Assembly (NCBI GenBank): GCA_934796165.1
Contig: CAKVOU010000005.1
Span: 45,457-109,456, forward strand
Length of the DNA: 64,000 nt
Direction of reading: 5' to 3'
DNA from: an uncultured Eubacteriales bacterium
Lineage (GTDB): Bacteria > Bacillota > Clostridia > Oscillospirales > CAG-272
How positions within the stretch are numbered: the first letter of the stretch is position 1; each line of letters opens with the position of its first letter. Below are positions 42,375-49,844 of the stretch, piece after piece. The notes beneath the pieces are model-generated. The model saw only the letters and a program-made list of their open reading frames with translations, was not told the origin of the DNA and searched no databases. The position numbers and the translations under genes are program-made.

Positions 42375-42836
42375 CTATTTGTGCCCTCCGTGAGGAGATT
42401 CATCATAATGCCATTCTCCGGTAATAAGCCAGTACTCATAAGTGTTGAGCCAAGCTGCTATCCAAGGAACAATGGTGTTTGAAATCAACATATTACGATT
42501 CCATTCATTATATCCCGGATAAAATAAACATAGGCATTGATTCCCATTTGCATCTGCTCTTGTTGCGTAAATATGCTTTGGATATTTACCTTCTCTTTTT
42601 TGCATTTGAGGTGAAATCAACCACACTCGTGGAGAGAACTCTCCATTCCTTAGGCTCAACTTATATACGATTTTCACTCGATACGTCTCGCTATTCGGCG
42701 AAGGAGTGATACGCATAATGCAAACCAGAACACCGTTTTTTACACAACATTCATCAACAAGGTTTTTGTAGGTTGAGATAAGGTTCGTACACTGCACGGG
42801 TAGTGAAATGGGTTGTACCTTAGGATATTTGGCCAT
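42375..42836 (-). CDS. E2-like CBASS accessory protein
   Basis: The 153-residue protein fits the bacterial E2 (ubiquitin-conjugating-like) family of short type II CBASS operons. A KHIY segment (His88) precedes the putative active-site Cys103 in NQCLCLFYPG, followed by the family pattern TIVPWIAAWLNTYEYWLITGEW. In long CBASS operons the E2 is fused to an E1 (Cap2) and primes the CD-NTase by C-terminal conjugation. Here no E1 or JAB protease is present. ATG 42836 lies inside the CD-NTase end (17-base overlap), so translation is coupled. Confidence 0.72.
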   Translation of the reverse strand: MAKYPKVQPISLPVQCTNLISTYKNLVDECCVKNGVLVCIMRITPSPNSETYRVKIVYKLSLRNGEFSPRVWLISPQMQKREGKYPKHIYATRADANGNQCLCLFYPGYNEWNRNMLISNTIVPWIAAWLNTYEYWLITGEWHYDESPHGGHK

Positions 42837-43992
42837 GATTATGATTAGGAGGAACCGGTATTGTGCCAGCGGTTGAAACGTGTCCTGTTTTAGGATCAAT
42901 ACGCTTTTTTTGCTGCACAATCGATTCTCTGTCTTCCTTTGCCATTTCTTTAAACACTTTCTTGCTGGTGATAACTCCCAAGGATTCGCTAAGGTTTTGT
43001 GCCATTGCAACTCTGTTGAGCGAATAAACTCTTGTATCTACCAAATCGGCTTTCGCTTTTTTTATCCACGCGAAAAATGCGTCTTTGCGCTCGGGATGTT
43101 CAGCCCACTTGTCGGCAAAGTTCTCAACATCAACACCTGTATATGAGGGATTGTCCACATGATATACGCCCCCCACCATTTTACGATTGAGGTGGGCTTC
43201 CATATTTGTAAGAATATTAGTCAATGTATCCACAACATTATCCTCGTCGTTGTACAACTCAGCCGCAAGAGTCGTGATAATAATGGATATGGGTTTCAAT
43301 TTCTTGGTATCATCCTCAAACATAATATCACGGTGGCGTTTGAGAAGCTGTATTGCTTTCTGTAGGGGGGTCTTGAAATTATATTCCTTCAGTTTCCCTA
43401 CATCAGCTTGGCATGTTACCAGATGCCTGTTTTCGCTACAGTATTGTTCAACTAATACTTGGCGCCTTGTGGCTTTGCGAGAGTTAAACCATTCGATGTA
43501 ACCCTTGGGGTTGCTACCGATATAATCATATCGGTCTTTTTCTTCGTCATGGTCTGTGATGTCAATGTATTCCTTGAGCAACTTTCTGTGTACTGCCGGG
43601 ATAACATCCATATGAAAATTCGGAAGATCCTCGTATTCCACATGCCAGCAACGCTTTTTGTTTATAATCTCACCTTTGATTTTCTTGTATCGCTCAAGGA
43701 GTGGTTTTACAATATCGCATTTGAGCGCTTCGGCGGACAATCCGTATTGACTTGCGAACTCACATACCAAGTCCAAGTCATAATCTTCGGAATCGCTAAT
43801 TGGTTTGATAACCGTTCCCAAGGCAAATGAGCCTTGAGGATATATTTCAATCTTATATGTGGGCGTTTTGGCATCAATCCAATCGCCTAATTCTTTATAC
43901 GCTTTTTCAGCTTCGTCAAACATTTCATTGCTGATATCGATGGCTTTTATTACGCGTTCATACAAGCTGTTCAGTTCGCTTTTTGTATACAT
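42820..43992 (-). CDS. CD-NTase, CBASS cyclic-oligonucleotide synthase
   Basis: The 390-residue nucleotidyltransferase has the SMODS core: GSFALGTV (Gly54, Ser55), the metal-binding EDYDLDLV (Asp72, Asp74) and the third carboxylate in FHMDVIPA (Asp129). It would make a cyclic di- or trinucleotide during phage infection, binding to the SAVED domain of the neighbour. The C-terminal tail (GTIPVPPNHNHGQIS) is flexible, as expected for E2-mediated conjugation. An AGGAGG site within the end of the upstream gene serves it, one base after that gene's stop. Confidence 0.92.
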   Translation of the reverse strand: MYTKSELNSLYERVIKAIDISNEMFDEAEKAYKELGDWIDAKTPTYKIEIYPQGSFALGTVIKPISDSEDYDLDLVCEFASQYGLSAEALKCDIVKPLLERYKKIKGEIINKKRCWHVEYEDLPNFHMDVIPAVHRKLLKEYIDITDHDEEKDRYDYIGSNPKGYIEWFNSRKATRRQVLVEQYCSENRHLVTCQADVGKLKEYNFKTPLQKAIQLLKRHRDIMFEDDTKKLKPISIIITTLAAELYNDEDNVVDTLTNILTNMEAHLNRKMVGGVYHVDNPSYTGVDVENFADKWAEHPERKDAFFAWIKKAKADLVDTRVYSLNRVAMAQNLSESLGVITSKKVFKEMAKEDRESIVQQKKRIDPKTGHVSTAGTIPVPPNHNHGQIS

Positions 43993-43993
43993 C

Positions 43994-45133
43994 TCAACCT
44001 CCTATTGTAATTGTTTCAAAGAAACCATCATCTTGCCTGGACTGTTCATAAAGTATAATTGGCAAGTCGGCCTTTGGCATATAGTCCATACCTGCTTTTA
44101 TTACAAGCGAATTGGGCATCACAGGGAATAAATGAATTGCATTCGGTGCTGGACGCAAGTTTTTAATATGTTCCATTGACTCTCGAAAGGCCTTTACGAA
44201 ATCATCCTGAATCTTTTCGCTTGTAACAAATGTGCGACACGGATTATCCAATGTAATGTGGAAAATTCTGCAATCATCTCCTAATACACCTGTAATTCGG
44301 TCATCCATTACTGGAGCACTCAAATCTATTACTAAAGCAATTTTATCATTATTGCCATCTTTGCTACAGCTGAACTTAAAATCAACTGCTTCGCTATTAG
44401 TTGGCCATGCCCACTTGTGACCGGTTCTATGACATTGGAATGCCACAGTGTTATACCGATCGTTAATGAGCGTTCCAAGTTTGAAAAGCAAAGGTTGCGG
44501 AGCCAAAGAGAATACACCTATGCTATCCTGGCTCTTGATAATTCCATCAAACCAAACGCGAAATTCTCGTTCCAAATCCGCCGCTTTCTGAATAAATATT
44601 TCCTCGGACGGCACATACCGTGTGTAGGAATCTGCGTGTAAAGAAATTACAGGTTCCTGCATAGGAAGACGTCCCGATAGCAGAACTGCTTCTCGGAGTA
44701 GACGGTCGGAGCTGAATTCCTGTTGATTGTCAATGTTGGAAAAATACGACACAAGTCTACAGCTTTGCTCGCTCGGAATATTCGTAACTTCACGTATTCT
44801 TGACTCGTGCATTTGCTTTTTCTTCAACAGTAAGCCTTCTCCAAAATCTTCAGGGGTAGTATCAATCATATGGTGATGTTCTTCACATAGCAACATTAAA
44901 TTATTAATGCTGTTTTTTTCTTCGGGCGTCATACCGTATTTATGACGCGGGCCACCCTCGCTTACTGCGTGTATATGCGCCATCTCACCAAAATTTCCAT
45001 CACAGCCAAAAACAAGATCTTGATACAAAAGTCGATTGCACAATTCACATCTGCCTCCGGATACCGCCCATAAGCGCATTCGGACTTTTTCATCGATGGA
45101 AGTGCGCCCAATCTCAGAGTTTACCTTTCCCAT
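43994..45133 (-). CDS. cap5: HNH-SAVED effector nuclease (Cap5-like)
   Basis: The 379-residue protein has an N-terminal HNH endonuclease with a zinc site (CELC, Cys29/Cys32; CEEHH, Cys83) and catalytic HIHA/NNLMLLCEEHHHMID residues, and a C-terminal SAVED sensor domain (KIALVIDLSAPVMDD, NAIHLFPVMPNSLVIKAG). Ligand binding to SAVED makes such proteins multimerise and degrade DNA, killing the infected cell. Its ATG overlaps the hsdM stop in a TAATG junction, so CBASS translation is tied directly to the methylase gene. Confidence 0.92.
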   Translation of the reverse strand: MGKVNSEIGRTSIDEKVRMRLWAVSGGRCELCNRLLYQDLVFGCDGNFGEMAHIHAVSEGGPRHKYGMTPEEKNSINNLMLLCEEHHHMIDTTPEDFGEGLLLKKKQMHESRIREVTNIPSEQSCRLVSYFSNIDNQQEFSSDRLLREAVLLSGRLPMQEPVISLHADSYTRYVPSEEIFIQKAADLEREFRVWFDGIIKSQDSIGVFSLAPQPLLFKLGTLINDRYNTVAFQCHRTGHKWAWPTNSEAVDFKFSCSKDGNNDKIALVIDLSAPVMDDRITGVLGDDCRIFHITLDNPCRTFVTSEKIQDDFVKAFRESMEHIKNLRPAPNAIHLFPVMPNSLVIKAGMDYMPKADLPIILYEQSRQDDGFFETITIGG

Positions 45134-46725
45134 TACAGCCCAAGTTCCTCCAAATACTTCGCCATCTGCTTCTCAACTTCGGCAATTCTTGTTTTCAAGT
45201 CAGCAATCTCTGCGTTCACTTCGTCGATATTGATGATTTCTTCCTCCTCGAAGGTATCAACGTAACGGGGAATGTTAAGGTTGTATTCGTTTTTGACGAT
45301 TTCATCAAGTGTTGCCACGTGGCTGTACTTTTCAAGCTCGGCCTTTCCTCCGTTGCGGAAAGCCTGATACGTCTCTACAATCTTTGTAATGTTAGCAGGC
45401 TCAAGAACGTTCTTTGCCTTATCCTTCTTGAAGTCCTTGGATGCATCTACAAAGAGAACGTCGGTGGTAGTTCTTCCTTTGCGGAACACGATGATACAAG
45501 CAGGGATAGAAGTGCCATAGAAAAGATTTTCGGGAAGTCCGATAACCGCATCAATCAGATTTTTTTCTATGATAGTTTGGCGAATGCGCCCCTCGCTTGC
45601 TCCGCGGAAAAGAACGCCGTGAGGAGCAACTGCCGCAACTCGACCGTTACCGCTCATACTTGCAATCATATGAAGAAGAAACGCCCAGTCTCCTTTGCTC
45701 GCCGGGGGAATCCCCATATCGAAGCGATGCCAACGATCAAGATTTGCCTCCATCTTAAATTCTTTCTTTTTGGTTTTCTTTTTGCCGGAATCCGTTTCAT
45801 CATCGTCTACGGAGACCTCTCCTCCGGGATTAAAGCCTTCTGCCCACTTATCTTTACTAAACGGCATATTAGCTACGATACAATCAAACTTCATCAAGTT
45901 TCCGTCGCTGTCAAGGTGTTGTGGGTTTGCAAGTGTATCGCCCCACTTGATATTCGCATCTTTGATGCCGTGAATAAACATATTCATACGCGCCATGGAG
46001 ATAGCAGAACTGTTTACTTCCTGACCGTACATCTGCACCTTATCAAAGCCACCCTTGCGAGCTGCACGAATCAAGAGCGAACCGGATCCACACGTTGGGT
46101 CGTATACTCGGTCGTTTTCCTTGGGGGCAACGATCTGTGCCATAATTTCCGATACCTGTTGAGGAGTGAAGAAGCTCCCCGCCTTTTTTCCCGCCATCGT
46201 GGCAAATTCACCGATCATATATTCATATGCATCGCCGATTACGTCAGCAGGAATCTGTCCTTCTTTCGTCTCTATGTTGCGAGGTCTCAGGTTGAGATTT
46301 GCAAAATCGTTCAAAAGGTTACGGAGAATGGGATTCTTCTGTTCCTTTTTACCCAGGTTGCTTTCACTATTGAAGTCGATGCCACGGAAAATACCGTTCA
46401 GGATTGCATTGGAACTTTCGATTCCAGTCAAGGCTTCACTAATCTTATTGCCAAGATCGGCGGCGTACTGATTTTCCAGCAGGTAATCAAAAGTATATTC
46501 GTATTTGAGTGTAAAGGGAAGGTTTTCAATCTGTCTTTCCAAACGGATACCCTCATATTTCTCTTTAAGGTCATCAACACTTTCGGCATAAGTATCGCTA
46601 AGATACTTAACGAAAAACATTGAAAGGACATAATCCTTATAATTGGCGGCGTCAATATTATCTCTGAAAGTGTTTGCTCCCGCCCAAAGAGCTCTTTTAA
46701 TATCATCAAACGTGGTCTTAGCCAT
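45133..46725 (-). CDS. hsdM: Type I restriction-modification methyltransferase subunit M
   Basis: The 530-residue protein has the N-terminal HsdM domain, the SAM-binding DPTCGSGSLL (residues 209-218) and the N6-adenine catalytic NMPF (286-289) in the gamma-class order. The C-terminal coiled coil (INIDEVNAEIADLKTRIAEVEKQMAKYLEEL) binds HsdS. The start at 46725 follows TTGGAGGAAAATATA; a TTG five codons earlier is not needed. Its stop is fused to the cap5 start. Confidence 0.96.
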   Translation of the reverse strand: MAKTTFDDIKRALWAGANTFRDNIDAANYKDYVLSMFFVKYLSDTYAESVDDLKEKYEGIRLERQIENLPFTLKYEYTFDYLLENQYAADLGNKISEALTGIESSNAILNGIFRGIDFNSESNLGKKEQKNPILRNLLNDFANLNLRPRNIETKEGQIPADVIGDAYEYMIGEFATMAGKKAGSFFTPQQVSEIMAQIVAPKENDRVYDPTCGSGSLLIRAARKGGFDKVQMYGQEVNSSAISMARMNMFIHGIKDANIKWGDTLANPQHLDSDGNLMKFDCIVANMPFSKDKWAEGFNPGGEVSVDDDETDSGKKKTKKKEFKMEANLDRWHRFDMGIPPASKGDWAFLLHMIASMSGNGRVAAVAPHGVLFRGASEGRIRQTIIEKNLIDAVIGLPENLFYGTSIPACIIVFRKGRTTTDVLFVDASKDFKKDKAKNVLEPANITKIVETYQAFRNGGKAELEKYSHVATLDEIVKNEYNLNIPRYVDTFEEEEIINIDEVNAEIADLKTRIAEVEKQMAKYLEELGL

Positions 46726-47302
46726 TATATTTTCCTCCAAAGGTCTCTACGTATTTTTTGATTTGATAGTTTCGTTTTTGACTTTCAAGTTCTGCCAGCC
46801 TGTTTTTCATCTTTTCAAGCTCAATGCCACTATACCACAGATCTCCGACCAATATTTGCTTTTCGTAGGGGAGAAGCGGGATCATGACTTCCTCGAGATG
46901 CTGTCGGCTTACGGATTTCATTACCGCACCGACCGAGCTGGACTCTGATAAGGACTCAATTCTTTCATTTAGCTGCATCGCAAGGTATTTGGAGTATACT
47001 TCTTGCTTAGGAGTTATAACGATCAAGTTGTTTCCGGCGTACATTTCATTAGGTATATAATCAATGTAATTCACAAACATAGGACTGATACGTTTAACCA
47101 CGATATCATCTTTCTTGATCAGTAATTCCTCATCGGGTACGTAATTGGTTGCTGTCGCTTCATATATAACGGTATTATTTCTCAAAAAATTGGCACATTG
47201 CAACCACATTGTAGGCATTTCTTGGGTTTTGGTTCGCCCAGGGGAAACAACACAGAACTTGATTTCTGCTATTTCAGATAATCTTAAGTGTTTCATTTTC
47301 AT
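46718..47302 (-). CDS. Half-size HsdS-like specificity protein
   Basis: The 194-residue protein has a single HsdS target-recognition domain (LSEIAEIKFCVVSPGR..., DDIVVKRISPMFVNYIDYIP, VSRQHLEEVMIPLLPYEKQILVGDLW) and one spacer helix (ELEKMKNRLAELESQKRNYQIKKYV). It is about half the usual HsdS. It could dimerise to form a complete specificity unit or compete with the full-size HsdS encoded 4 kb downstream. It overlaps hsdM by 8 bases. A second ATG at 47296 has the better ribosome binding site spacing. Confidence 0.82.
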   Translation of the reverse strand: MKMKHLRLSEIAEIKFCVVSPGRTKTQEMPTMWLQCANFLRNNTVIYEATATNYVPDEELLIKKDDIVVKRISPMFVNYIDYIPNEMYAGNNLIVITPKQEVYSKYLAMQLNERIESLSESSSVGAVMKSVSRQHLEEVMIPLLPYEKQILVGDLWYSGIELEKMKNRLAELESQKRNYQIKKYVETFGGKYNG

Positions 47303-47352
47303 CCTCTTTTATAAAATAAGACGCGGTGAGATAGAATCCCGCGTCTCCTGAA

Positions 47353-47640
47353 TTAATATCTGGGAAGGTTTTCGAGATTGTCTGCCTTGATATTGTTATT
47401 GTCCGTTCTCAAATATCGGTTATCGACAACGTGAATTTCTTCACCATCGCACCATCTGCCGCCTCGAACATACTTTGTATGAGCATGCCCCGGATTTGCA
47501 TTTATAAAGCGAATCATATCCGCTTTACTGCAACGCTTACAAGCATTTTCGTACAATGAGTCTGTCCACATAACCTCAGAAATGTACAGTTCGTTACCGT
47601 ACGAATCCTTGGTGTAGTGAACCTTATCAACATACACCAC
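47353..47640 (-). CDS. DUF3892 protein
   Basis: The 95-residue protein ends with the DUF3892 pattern: VRGGRWCDGEEIHVVDNRYLRTDNNNIKADNLENLP. The start is a GTG at 47640 after AAAGGAGAAAGC; an upstream in-frame TTG would run through that site. It is the first gene after the operon promoter, about 150 bases downstream of the transcription start. Function unknown; such proteins are frequent next to restriction-modification genes. Confidence 0.78.
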   Translation of the reverse strand: MVYVDKVHYTKDSYGNELYISEVMWTDSLYENACKRCSKADMIRFINANPGHAHTKYVRGGRWCDGEEIHVVDNRYLRTDNNNIKADNLENLPRY

Positions 47641-47685
47641 CTTTTGCTTTCTCCTTTCTTTTTTTACTCGCAAATAAGATGGCTC

Positions 47686-47714
47686 TTGACAAATCTCAAA
47701 AAATGTGCTATACT
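47686..47714 (+). promoter_or_regulatory. Promoter of the antisense small RNA
   Basis: TTGACA (47686-47691) and TATACT (47709-47714), spacer 17. It reads rightward, against the defence operon. Confidence 0.85.
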
Positions 47715-47720
47715 TAATTT

Positions 47721-47784
47721 ACTACAACCAAGTATGGCGAAAGCCATCGAGCGTGCTGATTTCTATCAAATCGGCACGCTTTTT
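47721..47784 (+). ncRNA. Short structured RNA, antisense to the defence-operon leader
   Basis: About 64 bases long. A GAAA-capped hairpin (ATGGC GAAA GCCAT, 47734-47747) is followed by a terminator stem GCGTGCTGATTT/AAATCGGCACGC (47751-47762 with 47768-47779) and TTTTT. The T-G pair in the stem works only in the plus-strand RNA, which supports this direction. No open frame of note. Its whole length is complementary to the leader of the leftward operon starting near 47791. The surrounding 47641-48251 has no convincing gene. Confidence 0.7.
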
Positions 47785-47785
47785 C

Positions 47786-47810
47786 TCTGCTGTAATCATT
47801 ATACAGCAGA
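47786..47810. promoter_or_regulatory. Palindromic operator on the defence-operon promoter
   Basis: TCTGCTGTA (47786-47794) and TACAGCAGA (47802-47810) form an inverted repeat covering the -10 region and start of the leftward promoter, a likely repressor or activator site. Confidence 0.55.
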
Positions 47811-47826
47811 AATTACCTTCTGTCAA
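47798..47826 (-). promoter_or_regulatory. Consensus promoter of the defence operon
   Basis: On the minus strand TTGACA (47826-47821) and TATAAT (47803-47798) with a 17-base spacer. It would drive DUF3892, half-HsdS, HsdM, CBASS, HsdS and the rest down to about 35.0 kb. Confidence 0.85.
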
Positions 47827-48064
47827 GATTGTTTTGAAAAAACGTTTAGATATTATTGCTGTAAACGCAATACTGCAAAATATAATACCGTTTTGGGGGA
47901 ATATAATCTCAGCAAATATGAAGTGTTGGAACTCTTCTTGCACAGAGAAATAAAATCACAGCGCTTATCTTTGATTACAGCGATGAAATATTTGCACCGT
48001 GAAGTGTGGTGACAGGGAACGACCGCGTCAAACTCGGCAACAGGAACCACACAAACGGGGGTGC

Positions 48065-48111
48065 ATTTCTAAAAGAATTTCTAAAAATTTTTTAGAAATT
48101 CTTTTAGAAAT
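48065..48111. repeat. 47-base perfect palindrome near attR, half-copy near attL
   Basis: Arms of 23 bases (48065-48087 and 48089-48111) are perfectly inverted around one T and start ATTTCTAAAAGAATTTC. The left arm, with one extra base, is repeated at 27205-27227 next to the other end of the element, suggesting a recombinase or accessory-protein site shared by the two ends. Confidence 0.7.
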
Positions 48112-48151
48112 CGCTATGCCTTATGGCGTAAGGATTTTTTGAGGTTCGAAC

Positions 48152-48194
48152 AAAAAAGAGCCGAAAACCCTTGTAAATACTGGGCTTTCAGCTT
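48152..48194 (-). terminator. Inward-facing terminator at the right end of the element
   Basis: On the minus strand the stem AGCTGAAAGCCC/GGGTTTTCGGCT (48193-48182 with 48170-48159) pairs fully with two G-U wobbles and is followed by CTTTTTT. It would stop host transcripts from entering the element. Confidence 0.65.
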
Positions 48195-48251
48195 CTTTTA
48201 TCGTCCGTTATCGTCTTCTAAAATTCCTTAATTTCCGCATGGTTAATGTGC

Positions 48252-48307
48252 CTTGAAAACCGTTTGGGGGCAACCCCGCAAGGGTTCGAATCCCTTCCTC
48301 TCCGCCA
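48252..48307 (+). pseudogene. Displaced 3' half of tRNA-Ser (attR)
   Basis: These 56 bases match 27307-27362 with a single difference (CCCCGCAAG against CCCCACAAG). They begin with CTTGAAAA of the anticodon loop and end with CCA. The sequence before them is unrelated to the tRNA, so this is the host 3' half left behind by integration. Confidence 0.9.
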
Positions 48308-48609
48308 AAACGGCAAGTCACCCTTTCGGGTGTCTTGCCGTTTTGAATTGGGGGATTCGAACGGGGCGGTAGTGAATGACCTGCCTGTGGCAGGTCAGAG
48401 CCGCCCCTGACCGAGCCCACAGGCGAGAATTCGAATCCCGCACATCGCAGATGTGTCCTCTCCGCCAAAACGGCAAGGCACCCTTTCGGGTGCCTTGCCG
48501 TTTTGAATTGGGTGGGATTCGAACGGGGCGGAAGTGAATGACCTGCCGGTGGCAGGTCAGAGCCGACCCTGCGGGGGCCCGCAGGCGAGAGCGAATCCCG
48601 CACATCGCA
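48301..48609. repeat. Tandem 160-base repeats containing tRNA-Ser 3'-end debris
   Basis: Units start at 48301 and 48461 (second one about 149 bases). Each opens with TCCGCCA from the tRNA end, then a strong hairpin (48307-48323 with 48328-48344 in the first; G-C replaces T-T in the second), then an ACCTGCC/GGCAGGT hairpin, then a T-loop-like CGAATCCC. The first hairpin probably ends the original tRNA transcript. No protein or intact tRNA is encoded. Confidence 0.75.
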
Positions 48610-49263
48610 TCAGAATTTTAATTTTATTGTATTCTCATCCATTGTATGATAATCAATTCCAAAATTGCCTACCGTCGATACATAGTAGTTGCCGCCTTCA
48701 GTAATCGGCTTGTGGAAAGCGATAAGCTGAATAACAAATCTGCCGGTATCTTCTGCAAAGACTTCTGCCGGAACAGTAATCTTTTCGCTATGGTTATATG
48801 TAATGCCCCTCCAATAACTCATGCGAAAGCCATATTCTTCAGAAAAAGCCTCCTCCTCGGAAATTTCTTTTATAAAATAATGATTGTCGATCACCTGATA
48901 ATCAGATATTTCCGTATCATTCCGGACATCAAAACGGTACGCAGTTTTGCAAATATACAAACCAAAGAAAATTGTCTCGTATCCATCTTTTTGATAGCTC
49001 TTTTTAGGGTCAGAATTATACTTGTCATCGTATCCGATATCGTGTACGCCATAATATAAATCAAAGGAAACATCGTTTTTGAAAAAAGTGTCGGTATCAG
49101 AACGCACTCCAAACATGATACTTTCCGGAGTCGGGGTGTACCCAAACCCTTTTTCAAATTTTGATTTTTGTCCGCATCCCGTTGTGAACAAAGATACTGC
49201 CAGTAAGAGAAACAATACTCCAAAAACTTGTCTTGACGGTTTATTGGTAACTGGTTTTGGCAT
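48610..49263 (-). CDS. Lipoprotein of unknown function
   Basis: The 217-residue protein has a basic N-terminus, a hydrophobic signal (VFGVLFLLLAVSLF) and lipobox TTGC, then a polar, aromatic-rich domain (DVSFDLYYGVHDIGYDDKYNSD, FGFRMSYWRGITYNHSEKITVP). No known family recognised. The ribosome binding site GGAGGGATC is strong. It is AT-richer than neighbouring host genes, so it may also be acquired DNA although it lies outside the att repeats. Confidence 0.65.
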   Translation of the reverse strand: MPKPVTNKPSRQVFGVLFLLLAVSLFTTGCGQKSKFEKGFGYTPTPESIMFGVRSDTDTFFKNDVSFDLYYGVHDIGYDDKYNSDPKKSYQKDGYETIFFGLYICKTAYRFDVRNDTEISDYQVIDNHYFIKEISEEEAFSEEYGFRMSYWRGITYNHSEKITVPAEVFAEDTGRFVIQLIAFHKPITEGGNYYVSTVGNFGIDYHTMDENTIKLKF

Positions 49264-49751
49264 GGTTGATCCCTCCGATTAAATTGAACCAATCTGTTTA
49301 TAAAACGGTGTTGTGTACATTTGTATCAACAAATGCCCAGTTGTCTCTCCCAAACGAGAACAACTCAGAAACAATACTCATTCCATACATTGTACGCGAG
49401 GCTGACTGTTTTTCCTTCCGCGCATTTCTCATAATAAAATTATATCATAATTATGCAAAAACAGCAAATAACATTTACAGCCATATTCCGAAGGGTGACG
49501 CTCCGCTTTCAAGAGGAAGCAAAGCAAAAAATCAAATGCTGTCGATTTCCGCGGAATGAACAGACGGCAAGGCAGATACGACGGAAGTGGAGTATCTGCC
49601 GGATCACGGTTGCGGGAATTCGCGTCGATTCGGAACGCCAGCGAGCGGGCGATTTTTCGTTCCGCGATTCAATCAAGACAGACTGAAGCGGAATCGCAAC
49701 ACCGGCAAACATGATTGGCGGAGGGAAGGATGTTGCCGGTAAACTTTGGCA
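49264..49751. other. Intergenic region without recognisable gene
   Basis: Nothing supported in these 490 bases: short AT-rich then GC-rich DNA upstream of the glycerophosphodiesterase promoter. A long minus-strand frame here is the shadow of the gene to the right. Confidence 0.6.
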
Positions 49752-49780
49752 TTGACATTCCCGGCGGAATGGGGTATGAT
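49752..49780 (+). promoter_or_regulatory. Promoter of the glycerophosphodiesterase gene
   Basis: TTGACA (49752-49757) and TATGAT (49775-49780), spacer 17. Confidence 0.75.
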
Positions 49781-49844
49781 GAGGGTAATGTCGATCAGCA
49801 ATATCCAGCCGTTCCGGCATCCGGTGCGGCGGGGGGAGGGTATC

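Larger units (their letters stand above)
27307..48307. mobile_element. Integrative and mobilizable element in tRNA-Ser, carrying restriction-modification and CBASS cargo
   Basis: Direct repeats at 27307-27362 and 48252-48307 (56 bases, one mismatch) run from the anticodon loop to the CCA end of tRNA-Ser and mark attL and attR. The left end rebuilds the tRNA; the right end holds only the displaced 3' half. Inside are tyrosine integrase, excisionase-like protein, relaxase, MobC and a RepA-like ATPase, but no type IV secretion genes, so the element is mobilizable rather than self-conjugative. Base composition is visibly AT-richer than the flanks. The defence cargo fills 35.0-47.6 kb. Confidence 0.88.

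Noticed and set aside
47617..48012. Plus-strand open frame at the right end of the element
   Set aside because: It starts inside the DUF3892 gene, runs through the small-RNA promoter and terminator and has no ribosome binding site.
27307..48307. Self-transmissible ICE
   Set aside because: No VirB4, coupling protein or other type IV secretion gene is present between the att repeats; only relaxase and MobC, so a mobilizable element fits better.
48208..48605. Minus-strand frames across the tRNA 3' half and tandem repeats
   Set aside because: They translate tRNA-derived and hairpin repeats; such frames are typical artefacts next to tRNA genes.
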